Assembly (NCBI GenBank): GCA_030533445.1
Contig: CM060068.1
Span: 37,245,010 to 37,309,009 of the forward strand
Length of the DNA: 64,000 nucleotides
Direction of reading: 5' to 3'
From: Cyprinodon diabolis
Lineage: Eukaryota; Chordata; Actinopteri; Cyprinodontiformes; Cyprinodontidae
Shown here: positions 1-11,100 of the stretch, in pieces
Position numbering within the stretch: position 1 is the stretch's first letter
Layout of the letters: each line of letters begins with the position of its first letter
The notes under the pieces: model-generated
Database searches by the model: none
Told to the model about the DNA's origin: nothing
What the model saw: the letters and a program-made list of their open reading frames with translations, nothing else
Made by a program: the position numbers and the translations under genes

Positions 1-1118
1 TACAGTGTGGAGCATGTTGTCTAACAAAGACCAAGTGTGGTTCTGAACTTTAGCAGCTAAAGAATTAAAACACAGGAAGGAAACCCAATTGTGAGACAGC
101 TCCTTAGATGCAGAGAAGGTCCCCAGTAAACCATAGATGACTTCATGCAAGGCAGAGGAAAGCGGGACAAAATCTGAAACAATTATGCTTATTTTTAGGC
201 TGTCTACCTGAAAATAAGAGACAAATCAAACATCTTCTTAAGGAGGCAAACTTCCTAAATATAACGTATATTAACACGGCACCTCGCTCAAATACAGAGG
301 AAGAGACAAAAAAAGTATTTCTTTCAAACCTGTCAAACTCTCCTGTGATTAAATGTGGCTGTCTTTTCAATCTAGATTATTCTTTTTTGTGTGTATATGT
401 GAATGGGTGCTCCTGTTTTAGTGTAAGAGTAAAAACTAGTTTTTAATCTTTGGAGTACTTTTAACCGATTTTGGCCGGTCGTCACAAGCTATTTTGCTGT
501 AAGCCTTAAGGTTAAGGTGCAGTATACACAGGTCATAGTTACATATTAGTGTAATTTTTGGGTTTAGGGCATAGAAAGATTTGAAACTGACTGATAATCA
601 ATAGAAGTCATAGGGAGTCAACACATGGTCCTCCCTACAAATATTGCAAGTATGTGTTTGTTGGCATCTCAAACATAGAAACCAGAGCAGGGCATCCTAT
701 TCAACAACTGCAAAAGTGTTTATATTGTAGTCCCGCAGCAGTTAGAAGAGGGCCTATAAAACTAAAATCTAAAAAACAAAACAAAAATATTTTATTTGTA
801 TTACTTTTTCTTGTGATTATTGTTAGTAATTTGGCAAAGCTAAAAACTCCATTCAGCCCTGAATGAGTGCATAAATGGCTGGGTAATCTCTAAAATACTG
901 TATTTGCTATGCAATGGCATGGAGACCTGTCCTGTGTGCCTCCCGGCTTACCTACTGAATGATGTGGATGGATACTTGATCCTTGATTGGATGAGGGTGA
1001 AAAGTGTCAAAGACTTATAAACATAACCCCTTGGAAATCTTACATATACGTATCATAGTGAAAGTGATACTGTAGGCATTTGGAGAAACTGAGGTTATGA
1101 CCTGGATGGGTCGTCAGT
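1..1118. other. Intergenic sequence with no recognised feature
   Basis: AT-rich sequence. The few open frames are short and show no known motif. I see no repeat structure that I can name. Confidence 0.5.
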
Positions 1119-2257
1119 CTAATGCTACGTTCGGAAGCTGAAAGCAGCAAAAAAGCTTCTGCTGCGTCGATGCTTGTACACATTAAGGTCAGCTGTGCTG
1201 CTCCTGAAGCCCGTCCAGTAAAGTGTGTCTGGATGCATTGGCCGCTTCTGCCTCTCGTGTGTTCAACGGCAGAGAACAGCTTTCCTGTATTTGCTGTTAT
1301 AAGTTGGTAAGAAGTAATTTTAATATGTTTTAATGTGAGAAAGTCCACCTGAAAACTTCATCTGTGTAGTCAGTTCATCAAGATTATGATCCTGCCTTCA
1401 AGTATTACAGTAGTAGCCATTCATAATTTCTCCACTTTCCTTGATGGGCCCTTGGCTGGTCCTTGGCCGGTCCTTGGCTGGTCCTTTGCTGGTCCCCCAA
1501 AATTCCTTTTTAAACATCAATCTTTGTACAAAAATGTTTTTTCTGTCATGATTTGTGGACATTCAAAAGAGAAGCATCTCCTCCTGGTCAGACCCTGTAA
1601 TTCAGTGAAAGGGTGGAGTCGGAGTAGAAAAATATGTTGGGTTCATAGAGGGGATTTTGCTCGGAATTGCAGGGGAGCAGGCTGCCATTCAGCTGGCGTT
1701 TGACTGGGAAAGGCCATTTTGAATGGCTGCTACTGTATTTTGTTGTCCAAGCCGCTCAGACTGGCGGTGCTCTGTCCCTGCCTCTGGTCCGGTCAACCTC
1801 CTCTGCGGTTTTCCGCTAATGTTCGCGGCGGCTGGAAGGCGTTTTTCTTGTGTGTAATCCAAACTGCAGGCACCAGAACAATACAATTTAACATATTTTA
1901 CCCTAAGGTTTCTACTTTTTAAGTTACTTTAGGCATTAATAAACTGTTTCTGAGGAGTGATCATAGTTACCTGCATCAGCAGTGCTGTGTCTGTCTCCTT
2001 ACCAGCTCCGAGATCAGCCTCTCTGATTGGTTGATGTGGTGCATCCAGCAACAAAAGTTACATTTTTTAAACTCCAGAAGCTTCTGCTTTATTTGCGTGT
2101 CCCGCACATCCCGTACGTCAGATGCTCAGAAGCTCGAGAGGCGCTTCTTCAGCTGCTCAGATGCAGTGCAGGACCTTTTGCTTCATCAACCATTGACTTT
2201 GCATGTAAACTAGCTGCTTCTGCTGCCTCTTGCACGTGCGGTCTGAACGAGCATTAG
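1119..2257. mobile_element. Probable non-autonomous DNA transposon with imperfect terminal inverted repeats
   Basis: The left end reads CTAATGCTACGTTCGGA. The right end, reverse-complemented, reads CTAATGCTCGTTCAGACC, so the two ends form imperfect inverted repeats of about 17-19 bp. Inside, AGCTTCTGCTGC-like runs occur near both ends. No transposase is visible and no target duplication is clear. A 13-bp-period repeat (CTTGGCTGGTC-like, about four copies) lies inside at 1447-1497. Confidence 0.5.
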
Positions 2258-4224
2258 AATCTTCATGCTGAAAACCAACGGTAGAGAGAAAACCCTTCCT
2301 GATCTGATTTGTTCAGCAAAAGTTACAAATCTTCATCTGTTATTGAAATAGTAGAATAAGAAGGGTAAACAGATATTAGAAGGACTCTGCATAAAGTCTG
2401 ATTAAATGTTGATGAAATTTTACCAGGGTTTCTCAAAGCTCCGATTCAAAGATGGGCCTGTTCTTTTTTTAAATTTTTTATAATCAAGCTTTATTGGCAC
2501 TATCGACTAGGAATCAGCTTAAAATAGGGAAGAAAATAGAGTAGAGGGGAGATATACTAAAATAGTCCCAGGTTGAGATTTACACCCTATAGCATTGAGG
2601 TGTATTAAAACCTACACTTGATTTTGCGCTAAACAAGGAATGGTTCAATTCTATGTATAAAAAAAGTTTTCCATTTAAATAAATTTTATTTGGCTTTAAC
2701 TAGTTGCTACACATAAAAAATATAAAAGTAGAACAAGGCAGATAAATGAATCAGCCTTTTATTCTTTCTAAAACAATGCATCCTGTCTTTTTGGGAATCT
2801 GCAAAGCAGGTGGAATAGCAGAAAACTCACCTACATTTAAAGGAATCTACAAGATTAGATAGATATTTTCAGTTAATGAGATGAATGGTTAGGGATTACA
2901 GAGAGACCGTTTATGAATAGATCTGTAGTACAATTTCTGCCCTCATTAAGGGTGTGTGTCATCCAACAGTCCCAGTCTAAACTTGTATCGGTGAATGAAC
3001 TAAGGAATGAGGTTTCAATTCCCTATTGTCATTTGAAATAACATCCTCTTTCCTTAAAGAATAATAGATTTCTGCTTAGTTTAGCCTTTCTCCATCATTC
3101 CAGTAATATAATGGCTTGTCACTAAATTGGCTTATTTAAGCCTCACCCAAAAACAGTTTCAGGGTTGTGCTATTTCCGATGCTAACTTTAACTTATGTCC
3201 CAGGTGTAAAGCCAGGGCAAACATGTTGTTTGAGAGGAGGCAAATCTAAAGTGAACTTTTACAAATCGGGAAAATTACAATTCCATCAGAAACTTAATTC
3301 TAAAATGCTTTTGCTAACACTGAACTTTTAAACCTTCATCTAAATTCAGAGGTTATTAATTAGAAAATGCACCATCAGGTTTTCCTTGAAAACAGTAGTT
3401 ATGTTCAGAGACACTGTTGATTATTTGCATGTGAAACAGAGGAAAGAGGCAGGACGTTACTCACATTCCTGTGTGAAACTGTAGAATGGAAAAAGTAAAG
3501 CATTTCCAGAAAGAGTTACAGGCAAAGCAATTTAAAAATGATGGAAAAGGTTTTACTTAAACTGATAAGATTTGTCCTTTTTAGACCACTTTATCGTTCT
3601 CTCAGATAGGCACTCCAAAAAACACTTATGTTTTCCATGTCCTGGGCTCAGTATATGTTTCACACAGGAAGATCCACTTTGAGATACTTATAAAATGTAA
3701 ATAACAATCAGCTTCATCTTTATTAACCATGCAATGCCAATGCAACAACAGCGTAAATGTCCGTCAATTATACTTTCTATAAACTATGTTATGAAAGTGC
3801 TGTTGTTTTAAAACTAAAAGTAGAACTTTCCTAAAACGAGTGTATTATTTACCCCTAAATCTGAGCAAGCAAATAGGATAATATACTAATGGAATTATTA
3901 TTTATAGACATTATGCTCTTAAAATAAGAAAAACATTTTTACGTTTTTTTTTCTTATTTCGAAAATAATATTATTCTATTGGTAAATTGTCTTACCTGCC
4001 CATATTTATTTCAAGAAAAGTTGACTAACTTATGCTTCAGGTTTGTACAGTTCACCATCAGCTTTGCATTACAGGACTTCAACTAATCTTGATTTATTCC
4101 AAATAAGAACAATTAGAAGGTTAGCAACCACACGTAAAATGTAATCTGTTTCAAACATTTAAACAGAGGCTCACTTATAGAAATTAAAAATGAATCCTTT
4201 AGGTTCAGACGGCAAAGTAAGGGG
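2258..4224. other. Intergenic AT-rich sequence with no recognised feature
   Basis: No exon-like open frame and no repeat that I can assign. The composition is low in CpG and rich in A/T runs. Confidence 0.45.
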
Positions 4225-4545
4225 GACCTCCATCCATCCGTCCATTTCTATCACGCTTTATCCCAGCTGGGGTCGTGAGGGGTGCTGGTGCCTATCTCCA
4301 GCAGGCTATGGATGAGAGGCGGGGTACACCCTGGACAGGTTGCCAGTCTGTCACAGGGCAACACAGAGACAAACAACTATTCACACACACACTCACACCT
4401 AAGGAGAATCTAGAGAAGCCAGTTAACCTAACAGTCATGTCTTCAGACTGTGGGAGGAAGCCAGCGTACACTGAGAGAACCTACACATGCACAGGAAGAA
4501 CATGCAAACTCAATGCAGAAAGACCCCGGGCCATGAAACACAGAC
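4225..4545 (-). repeat. SINE/LINE-tail repeat (fish family), minus orientation
   Basis: Contains the conserved stretches GGACAGGTTGCCAGTCTGTC, CAGACTGTGGGAGGAAGCC and GAACATGCAAACTC, and a CCATCCATCC tail. The same family recurs at least six more times in this window. Orientation is set by the GATGG-type tail lying at the left end. Confidence 0.75.
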
Positions 4546-4629
4546 AAAAGCACCCAAAAAGCAATGCCTCTAGTAATATTCACTTTTTTGGAGTTTTTTA
4601 GCACTAGTGGCTTGCTTTTAGGACAGTAG

Positions 4630-4780
4630 GCTGATGGGAAAGGGGGGTATGAGAGAGGGGAAAAGACATGCAGCAAAGGACCACATGTCGGATTTGAACA
4701 CAGGTCAGCAACGTTAAGGACTAAGGCCTCTGTACATGGGTCGTGTACACTAACCACTGGGCCACCTGCACATCCCGTAA
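4630..4780 (-). repeat. tRNA-derived SINE, minus strand
   Basis: On the minus strand an A-box-like TGGCCCAGTGGTTAG (4751-4766) is followed about 60 nt later by a B-box-like TGTTCAAATCC (4690-4700). This is the layout of a pol III promoter in a tRNA-derived SINE. It abuts the repeat at 4225-4545. Confidence 0.6.
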
Positions 4781-5954
4781 CATTCATTTCTAATGAGCGA
4801 CTTAAATCCAAATCTGTCTCTGCTAACATGTCTGCTACCATTTTGCTCTTGACTTTTTAGAAATATTCAGAGCTGTGTTGTACCAACTTAACTTAATATC
4901 TGTTACAGGATAATTAGCACCAAACTCATTCGTTAATTTCATCTGTAAACTTGTTAAAATAACAGAGTTGACTGTAAACTCTTTGACGTCACGTGTTATC
5001 AGGACCTTGGACCTTTGTACACTTTTCAGCCTGTGTTGAAACTGCTGTCTCACAAACAGATGGAGAAAGTTCGCTTGGCTAAGCAGATCTGCGGAACAGC
5101 TCATCCTCTAACACTTGACTGAAGGCAAACAGAAATGAACACCTTTTCATGGGTTCGTCTCCATGAATTCAAACATTGCACAAATTTGTTCAGTTAGTGA
5201 GTTCTCATTGCCTAGCAGCAACAATGTTGTTTAATTTTCTCCACATGCATTGCTGCTCTGGAGGATAAATAAGCGTGATTTATAAGGAGTAGGGAAGTTT
5301 ACCCGGAACATAATTAGACTGCTGGAAGTTATTGTGTCAATAAAAATACTAATGAATTTTCCAGAGTTCCAGGCAGCCCCGGCTGGATCTCCTTAACAAG
5401 GATAAAAAGCACACAGATTAATAATATCTTATCTTTCTTATTTTTGATCTTCCCACCAGCTGCACATTAAACTTCTGCTTTGATTTTGGGGATTAAAGTT
5501 AAAATCTGAGATTCAGTTTAAAAATACTATTAAGTTTTAATGCAATGCTTTACTTAACCAACTACTGACACCCTTTAGCTCTCTATAGCAAAATGGAAAA
5601 AGTTATTAACCAAAAAATCTTCTCTTCATTGTGAGTAATTTATCTCTATGCTCCCTCCCATTAACCCGTCTAAAAATATATTGATGACCCTGACCTGCTG
5701 AACTGGCTGAGCTCTTCCCACGCCTGTTCTGCCTCAGCTTGTGTTTCATCTAATGACGCTACAACGTGGGATGAGTCTTTACAGGGTTATCCCAGGTAAT
5801 CCCGGAACAGAACATACCAGGTTTTCTTTAACTTTGTGAAATGCTATTATTTACAGTACTAACTCTGACCATTTGAATGTATTCTTTTCCTGCTTAAAAA
5901 AAGAAATGGACATAATGCTGCAACCTGTAAAGCAAAAACAGTAAACTACTGATG

Positions 5955-6140
5955 CCTTGCAGCAATATCCTGCTGGGTGTTAACCCTGGTCTGGTGTTTT
6001 TCTATGAGGAACTTGCATGTTTTCTCTGGGTTCCTTCTGGATACTCCAGCTTTTCTCACCACTCTAAAGAGATGACTGCTAGGCTGCTTTTTGACAGACA
6101 TCTCCAGGGTGTTCTATTTCTCTTGCCCAATAACAGCTTA
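5955..6140 (+). repeat. Degenerate copy of the SINE/LINE-tail repeat
   Basis: Shows the order CCTTGCAGCAA, CTTGCATGTTTTCTCTGGGT and a TACTCCAGCTTTTC-like block seen in better copies (for example 20300-20660), with many changes. Confidence 0.5.
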
Positions 6141-7304
6141 AGATAGACTCGAGATAGACTCTATTTCAAGGACACTGAAAAGTTTACAACTATCTCTCCT
6201 TTTTTTGTCCAATAAGGAAAAGATATATAGTTGGTAGCATTTGATGATCCTATCAGATCTTTCCTCATTACTCAGGAACAAAGTTAAAGCTAAAATCTGG
6301 AGTAACTCATACCTCAAACTCTGCAAAAGATCTGTCCACACAGATTCCAAGCATAAAAACAAGCCTCCTTCTTTGATGAGGCATGATGATGTGATAATCA
6401 TGCAGCTATGCTAGTGAGCATGCAGCATATCATGGTTCTCACTCATTGTTTCAGAACACATAACACTCCATCTGAGGTAGGAAAGTCTTCTTTATATGAG
6501 CAGTGCCAGCAAAAGAGACCCGAGGGGGGATTTAGCTTTTTTTTTTATCATCTATGTTGTGATGTCAAAGCGACAAGGCATGCTGGGAGCTCTAGATAAT
6601 TCAGCTGATGAAGATGATTTGCTGGTCCTGTATCCTGAAGGGTAAAGGTCGAACAATTAAAGAGATATGTTTCTGTGTGTTGATTTGATTCAGCTCAGAA
6701 TATTTGAAAAGAAGACATGTTTTCTCCTGGTTAAGTCTAAAGTGGTTCTGGGGGGCTACCAGGTTGGCCCTCCCCCTAAACCAAATGAGCTATAAAGTCA
6801 GTGGAGGCTGGGTTCATGCTTGGTCATGTAGACAAAGGTTTCTTGTCTAGTTTCCTCTTAGGGTTGGCTCTCTGTGGGGATTGCTGAAGTGAATGTGGCA
6901 TAAAAACCTGCTTTAGCCAAAAGTTTGCTGGGGTCATCCTCCATCTCTTCCTTTATGATTCCTTCTACATCTTGCTACATCAAGTACTATAGCTTTTGTC
7001 TCCACCTGATAGCCTCATCCCCAGTTTGAAAATTGGTTGTCTGTTGCTTTTTATTTATCTATTTTATTTTTACTTAGTCTCATCCCGTCTTGTAGATGAA
7101 AACTCGCACCCATGAGTCATCATGTTTTTGTTATCTAAGATCCATGTTTAGCTCGTCAGTGTTCGTTATCGTCATGAAAAAAAGTTACTTCAAAGAAAAA
7201 ATGTCCTCATCGTTATTGTTGACAAATAACACTGGATAGTCAACTTGGTGCTTTTTTCCTTGCCTGACCATGATTAGGTCAGAAATAACATACACTGTTT
7301 ACTT

Positions 7305-7510
7305 GTGGGCTGCAATGTGGTGCAGTTTGTGGCACTGTTGCCTTGCAGCAAGAAGTCTCTGGGTTTGATTTCTGGTCCAGGGTCTTTTTGCATGGAGTTT
7401 GCATGTTCTCCCTGTGCATGCATGGGTTGTCTCTGGGTACTCTGGCTTCCTCCCATAGTCCAAAAACATTACTTTTAAGTTCATTGGCTTCTCTAGATTT
7501 TCCTTGTGTG
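7305..7510 (+). repeat. SINE copy with tRNA-like head, interrupted by a solo LTR
   Basis: The tRNA-like head (GTGGTGCAGTTTGTGGCACT, then GGGTTTGATTTCTGG) is followed by the family body (GTTTGCATGTTCTCCCTGTG, CTGGCTTCCTCCCATAGTCC). The copy is cut at 7510 and resumes at 8221 (GTGTGTGCATGGTTGTATGC), as in the uninterrupted copy at 20300-20660. Confidence 0.75.
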
Positions 7511-8220
7511 TGTCATGATGGGTTTAGGTTCTTAGCCCATATGCAGAACACAACGGAGGCTGGGTAAAAGTTAAACAAGGTTTATTGAATGTTTTCACAA
7601 TAAAGAGACAATGTACTGGGTCAGGGGCTGGTCCGGGCTGGTTCACAGAAGTCTGCTGAGAAGATAGTTTGATTAGGAGGCAGGCAGATGAAAATGAGTC
7701 TTTGATAATTCAGAATTATACCTTGACTGAATCCGGGCTTCTCTTTGAGAGAGAGAGAACTGTTTGGTCCAGAGACTGTTTGTTCAGCAGAGTTCCAGAG
7801 CAGCTGCAGCGTCTAGCTTCTGACTTTAATGGCAGACCTTGATCAGAGTTTCCAGCTCTTAACTAAGAGCAGCAGGGGAATCCACATAGGAGTCTTCAGG
7901 TTTGGCTCTCCAGGGCAGATTGGCAGGTTAAGCTCATCCAGAGCTTCAGGCTAGAGACATGTTTCCTGTGAGGCAAAAACAGAAGAGAGTTAGAATCTGA
8001 TCTCTCCCCAGAGACAGCTAAGATTCTTTCAGTTTCAAGGCTCAAGTTGCTAACCAAACTAAGGTCAACACTGCGGCGTTGAAGCAAGGTCTGGCAGCTG
8101 GTTATAAAGGGCTGGTCTCCTGATGAGTAGATACGTCTCAGGTGTGCTGGAAGACTCCAGCTCCAGGAGACCCACGGCGCACTCTGCTGGAGGAAGGTGG
8201 TACAGCTCCAGATCCCAACA
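7511..8220 (-). mobile_element. Solo LTR of an LTR retroelement, minus orientation
   Basis: A 710-bp unit begins TGTCATGATG and ends CCCAACA on the + strand, so read on the minus strand it is TGTTGGG...CATGACA. It is flanked by a perfect 5-bp target duplication GTGTG (7506-7510 and 8221-8225). An AATAAA on the minus strand (TTTATTGAATG near 7581) fits an LTR R region. No internal coding region is present, so it is a recombined solo LTR. It split an older SINE. Confidence 0.75.
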
Positions 8221-8264
8221 GTGTGTGCATGGTTGTATGCTATATTTTGTTAATAAGATACGTT

Positions 8265-8985
8265 TGGTAGTATCATTTACTTGAGTTTGTTTGTTAAATC
8301 AACTCGTCTTAGTAAGTAAAATCAACTTAGGTTTTATTGAGTGAAAGAAATAACTTCTATGTGGTAAAACATTATTAGCTTATCTAAGTAAATGGTACTC
8401 TCAATACTTTCAGTGCAGCGATGTGAACTAACTAACTAACCAGCACACTCAGCTCAATGTATGTTTATCTACATATGCTGCACCTGTAAATATATGGGTT
8501 CATATGCAATGTGCAGATTGGCCATTCAACCTGTGATTACACAGCTCTATGCTAAGAAATGTCCAAATGTTTTTATTTCTACTTCCTAGTAATGTTATCT
8601 GTAGATACAATCTATCCCCTACCTTTTGGAAAACAATAATAAGCTGGACACAGGGAAGCTAGTTCTATGAGTAAGATCAGCTAAAGAAAGATGCCTCACA
8701 CATAGGAAAGGTGTGAAAAGGTCATACAATATTTCTGGAGACAGGCTGTGATTCATCTAGAAAAATATTCAAGATATTACGACACTCACAGACGAGATAT
8801 AAGCAGAAGCCTCACTCTCATAAGAGAAAAATCTGTTGCCTCTACATACCAGAAGCACAAAACAGATAGAAGTCTGCTTTAAACGAATTATGAAAATCCA
8901 CATACAAACTGGAGGCTCAGTCATGATTTTAGCTGCAAATGTAAATACACTTTTAACCGCCAATTATCATGAAACTGCAGACAAC
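8265..8985. other. Intergenic sequence with no recognised feature
   Basis: No gene or repeat assigned. It contains only short open frames without motifs. Confidence 0.4.
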
Positions 8986-9890
8986 CACAAACACAAAAGT
9001 ATTTCTTCAGAAGTATTAATGTTCCCCGTGAGGGGTACACTTAATCCCCCTCTAGGAACTCCCCTACAGTCTGATGAGGCCAAGCTCCTTTTTCTGGTCC
9101 AGAAGTATGGTCTAGGACTTGGAAGAGGAAATTTTCATGCCAGCTTCGGCCCCGGATGTGAACAGGCCCAATGCATGTTGTAAGTCTTGGCTAGAGAGAA
9201 GCAGCATTACCCGCCCATATGTGAATAGCAATGATGAAATCCACTGATCCCAGAATCAGACCCCTCCAGTCTTTAGCTGTGCCTAGAAATCCTTCCCATG
9301 TCCGTTCTCAACATGAGGGGACTGAGGGGCAGCTGTTCTGGAGTCCAAAATGCAGAGGGAACAGCTCTGACTTCAAGCCAGCAACGCAGACTAGACTCTT
9401 GCTTTGCTTGTACAAAGAACAGGTGGCCCCTAGTAAAGGTATCCTGGCACAAGCCTTCCCAGGGAAGCTGAGGAGTATAATCCCCTAGTTGAAACACACC
9501 CTGTGGTCACCCTTCTTGTGAACATGAACTACCACCCCAGTTTGCCAGTCCTATGGTATTTTCCCAAGTCAGCATGTGAAGTTAAAGAGGCATGTCAGCA
9601 ATCCCAGACTCAAAACAACTAGAGACTGGACACACATGGGAAGATCTCATCACCTTGTAACATTGAAGTTATTGACCTCCTCATTGACGTTAGCCTGGGT
9701 GATACACAAGTCAGACTCTGAGAAACCAGTCTTTGCTTTCAACAGGGAAAATATGATGGCTGGATTGAGAAAATTCTCAGGGTTTTCCTTCCACTGTCTG
9801 ACAAAGTTCTCAGTTGAGGTCTGCAGATCCACACCCCTCCAATACAATGAAACCACTCTATTCCTGTTCCCTGAATTCATTTTGCAAGTT
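8985..9890 (-). pseudogene. Decayed RTE-type LINE reverse transcriptase, minus strand
   Basis: Read from 9890 leftwards, pieces of a LINE polymerase appear in the right order but in shifting frames. They are a linker (VRQWKENPENFLNP, then ESDLCITQA), WQTGVVV with HKKGDHRVC, SLYKQSKSLVCVAG, SELFPLHFGLQ, RISRHS and DLQHALG-like remnants. Stops and frameshifts are frequent, so it is dead. The clade (RTE-like) is inferred from the order and wording of these motifs. Confidence 0.65.
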
Positions 9891-9924
9891 TAATTTCTAA
9901 GAGATTCCAAAAAGGAAAATTGAA

Positions 9925-10470
9925 AACAATCCACAGGACTTTGTTTCCAAGTTTGAAGATGTTTCGCTTCCCACCCAGGAAGCTTTTTCAAATCAAAATG
10001 TCAGGAATAGCGTTGAGTTTGAGGCTTTATTCACAACCTTGTTTTTGTTTTGAAAATATGCAAATAGAAACGGACGAAGGGGTCCACTATTTTGGAATGG
10101 GGGTCATTTGGCTTCTTTTGTTAGCCTGCAATGCCTAATACCCATCTAAGTGTCTAAAAGGGGGGTTGTTAAGGGGAATCGTTGGCCTGGCTGAATAGGG
10201 GAGGTCCTCCGCTCTCCTGTACAGGGGGTGGGGCTGCTATGATAGCGGGAAGGGGTTGACTAAATTGCTGCATTGCAGGTTTTTGAAAGCTGAAACCTGA
10301 GTTCACCCCTCTGTTTAAGGTTGGTTTTTCATTCTTAACATAAATGGCTTTACGCCACAAAGCGAAACATCTTCAAACTTGGAAACAAAGTCCAGTGGAT
10401 CGTTTTTTATTTCCTTTTTTTGGAATGATTATGACCTGGATGACTAAGAATCCTACAAGCAATTTGTCAG
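9925..10470. mobile_element. Penelope-like element fragment with inverted end repeats
   Basis: Near-identical arms face each other: CAGGACTTTGTTTCCAAGTT with GAAGATGTTTCGCT at 9937-9973, and its reverse complement at 10360-10402. On the minus strand between them, KAIYVKNEKPTLNRG (around 10305-10357) resembles the conserved end of the GIY-YIG region of fish Penelope-like elements. The flank TGACCTGGATGAC is also shared with the fragment at 57272-58245. Confidence 0.6.
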
Positions 10471-11100
10471 AGAATATTTTGATTAATTGGAGAAAATGAA
10501 GCATTGAGATCTAATATGAAGAGAAAAGACACAAGTCGATTATCACCAATCCTCTTTCAGTGCTATGAAGAGCTCTATAACCTGCATAAAACATGAAGAA
10601 AGAGTTTTCTTCAGGTTTTAGACCTCCTTCAGTGCCATGAAGCTCTCAAACCCGAATTACAGTTTAAATTCACACACATTAGATTAGCAAATATTTTTAT
10701 AAGATTATAAGTATTTTGCATAAAAAGTAGGATTTGAAAAACTGCTAACATTATTTACTTATCTTACATATGCTTGTGCTAATATTTAAAAATCTGTATT
10801 TTTTAGCTAATAGAAGAAAAAATGTGGTAATAAAAAAGAAATGTCTTTACATTCTTAAAAATTAAACCAACCAAGGAGGATCGTTGTTTTTGATCTTCAC
10901 AGTCTGACTTCAGCATCAGAGTTTAAAAAGCTCTAAGGTTTTTAAACAACAGAGAAAGAGATTTGAACTTAAAAACATAAGTAACATCTAATATATATTT
11001 TTTTAAAACTTCACAAGAAAAACTGGCAATTTATGTTTACAGTGGCTCAGACTAGCAAATGATTAACATTTATACATATTATATTATTAACCTTAGTTTT
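10470..11100. other. Intergenic AT-rich sequence with no recognised feature
   Basis: No open frame with a motif. It contains a diverged direct repeat (AGTGCTATGAAGAGCTCTAT at 10559 and AGTGCCATGAAGCTCTCAAA at 10631). Confidence 0.4.

Noticed and set aside
4683..4768. Possible functional tRNA gene on the minus strand
   Set aside because: A-box and B-box-like sequences are present, but no cloverleaf with paired acceptor ends could be drawn; it is a tRNA-derived SINE.
9231..9893. Plus-strand frames of 85 and 105 codons
   Set aside because: They are antisense to the minus-strand LINE relic, which explains the region better.
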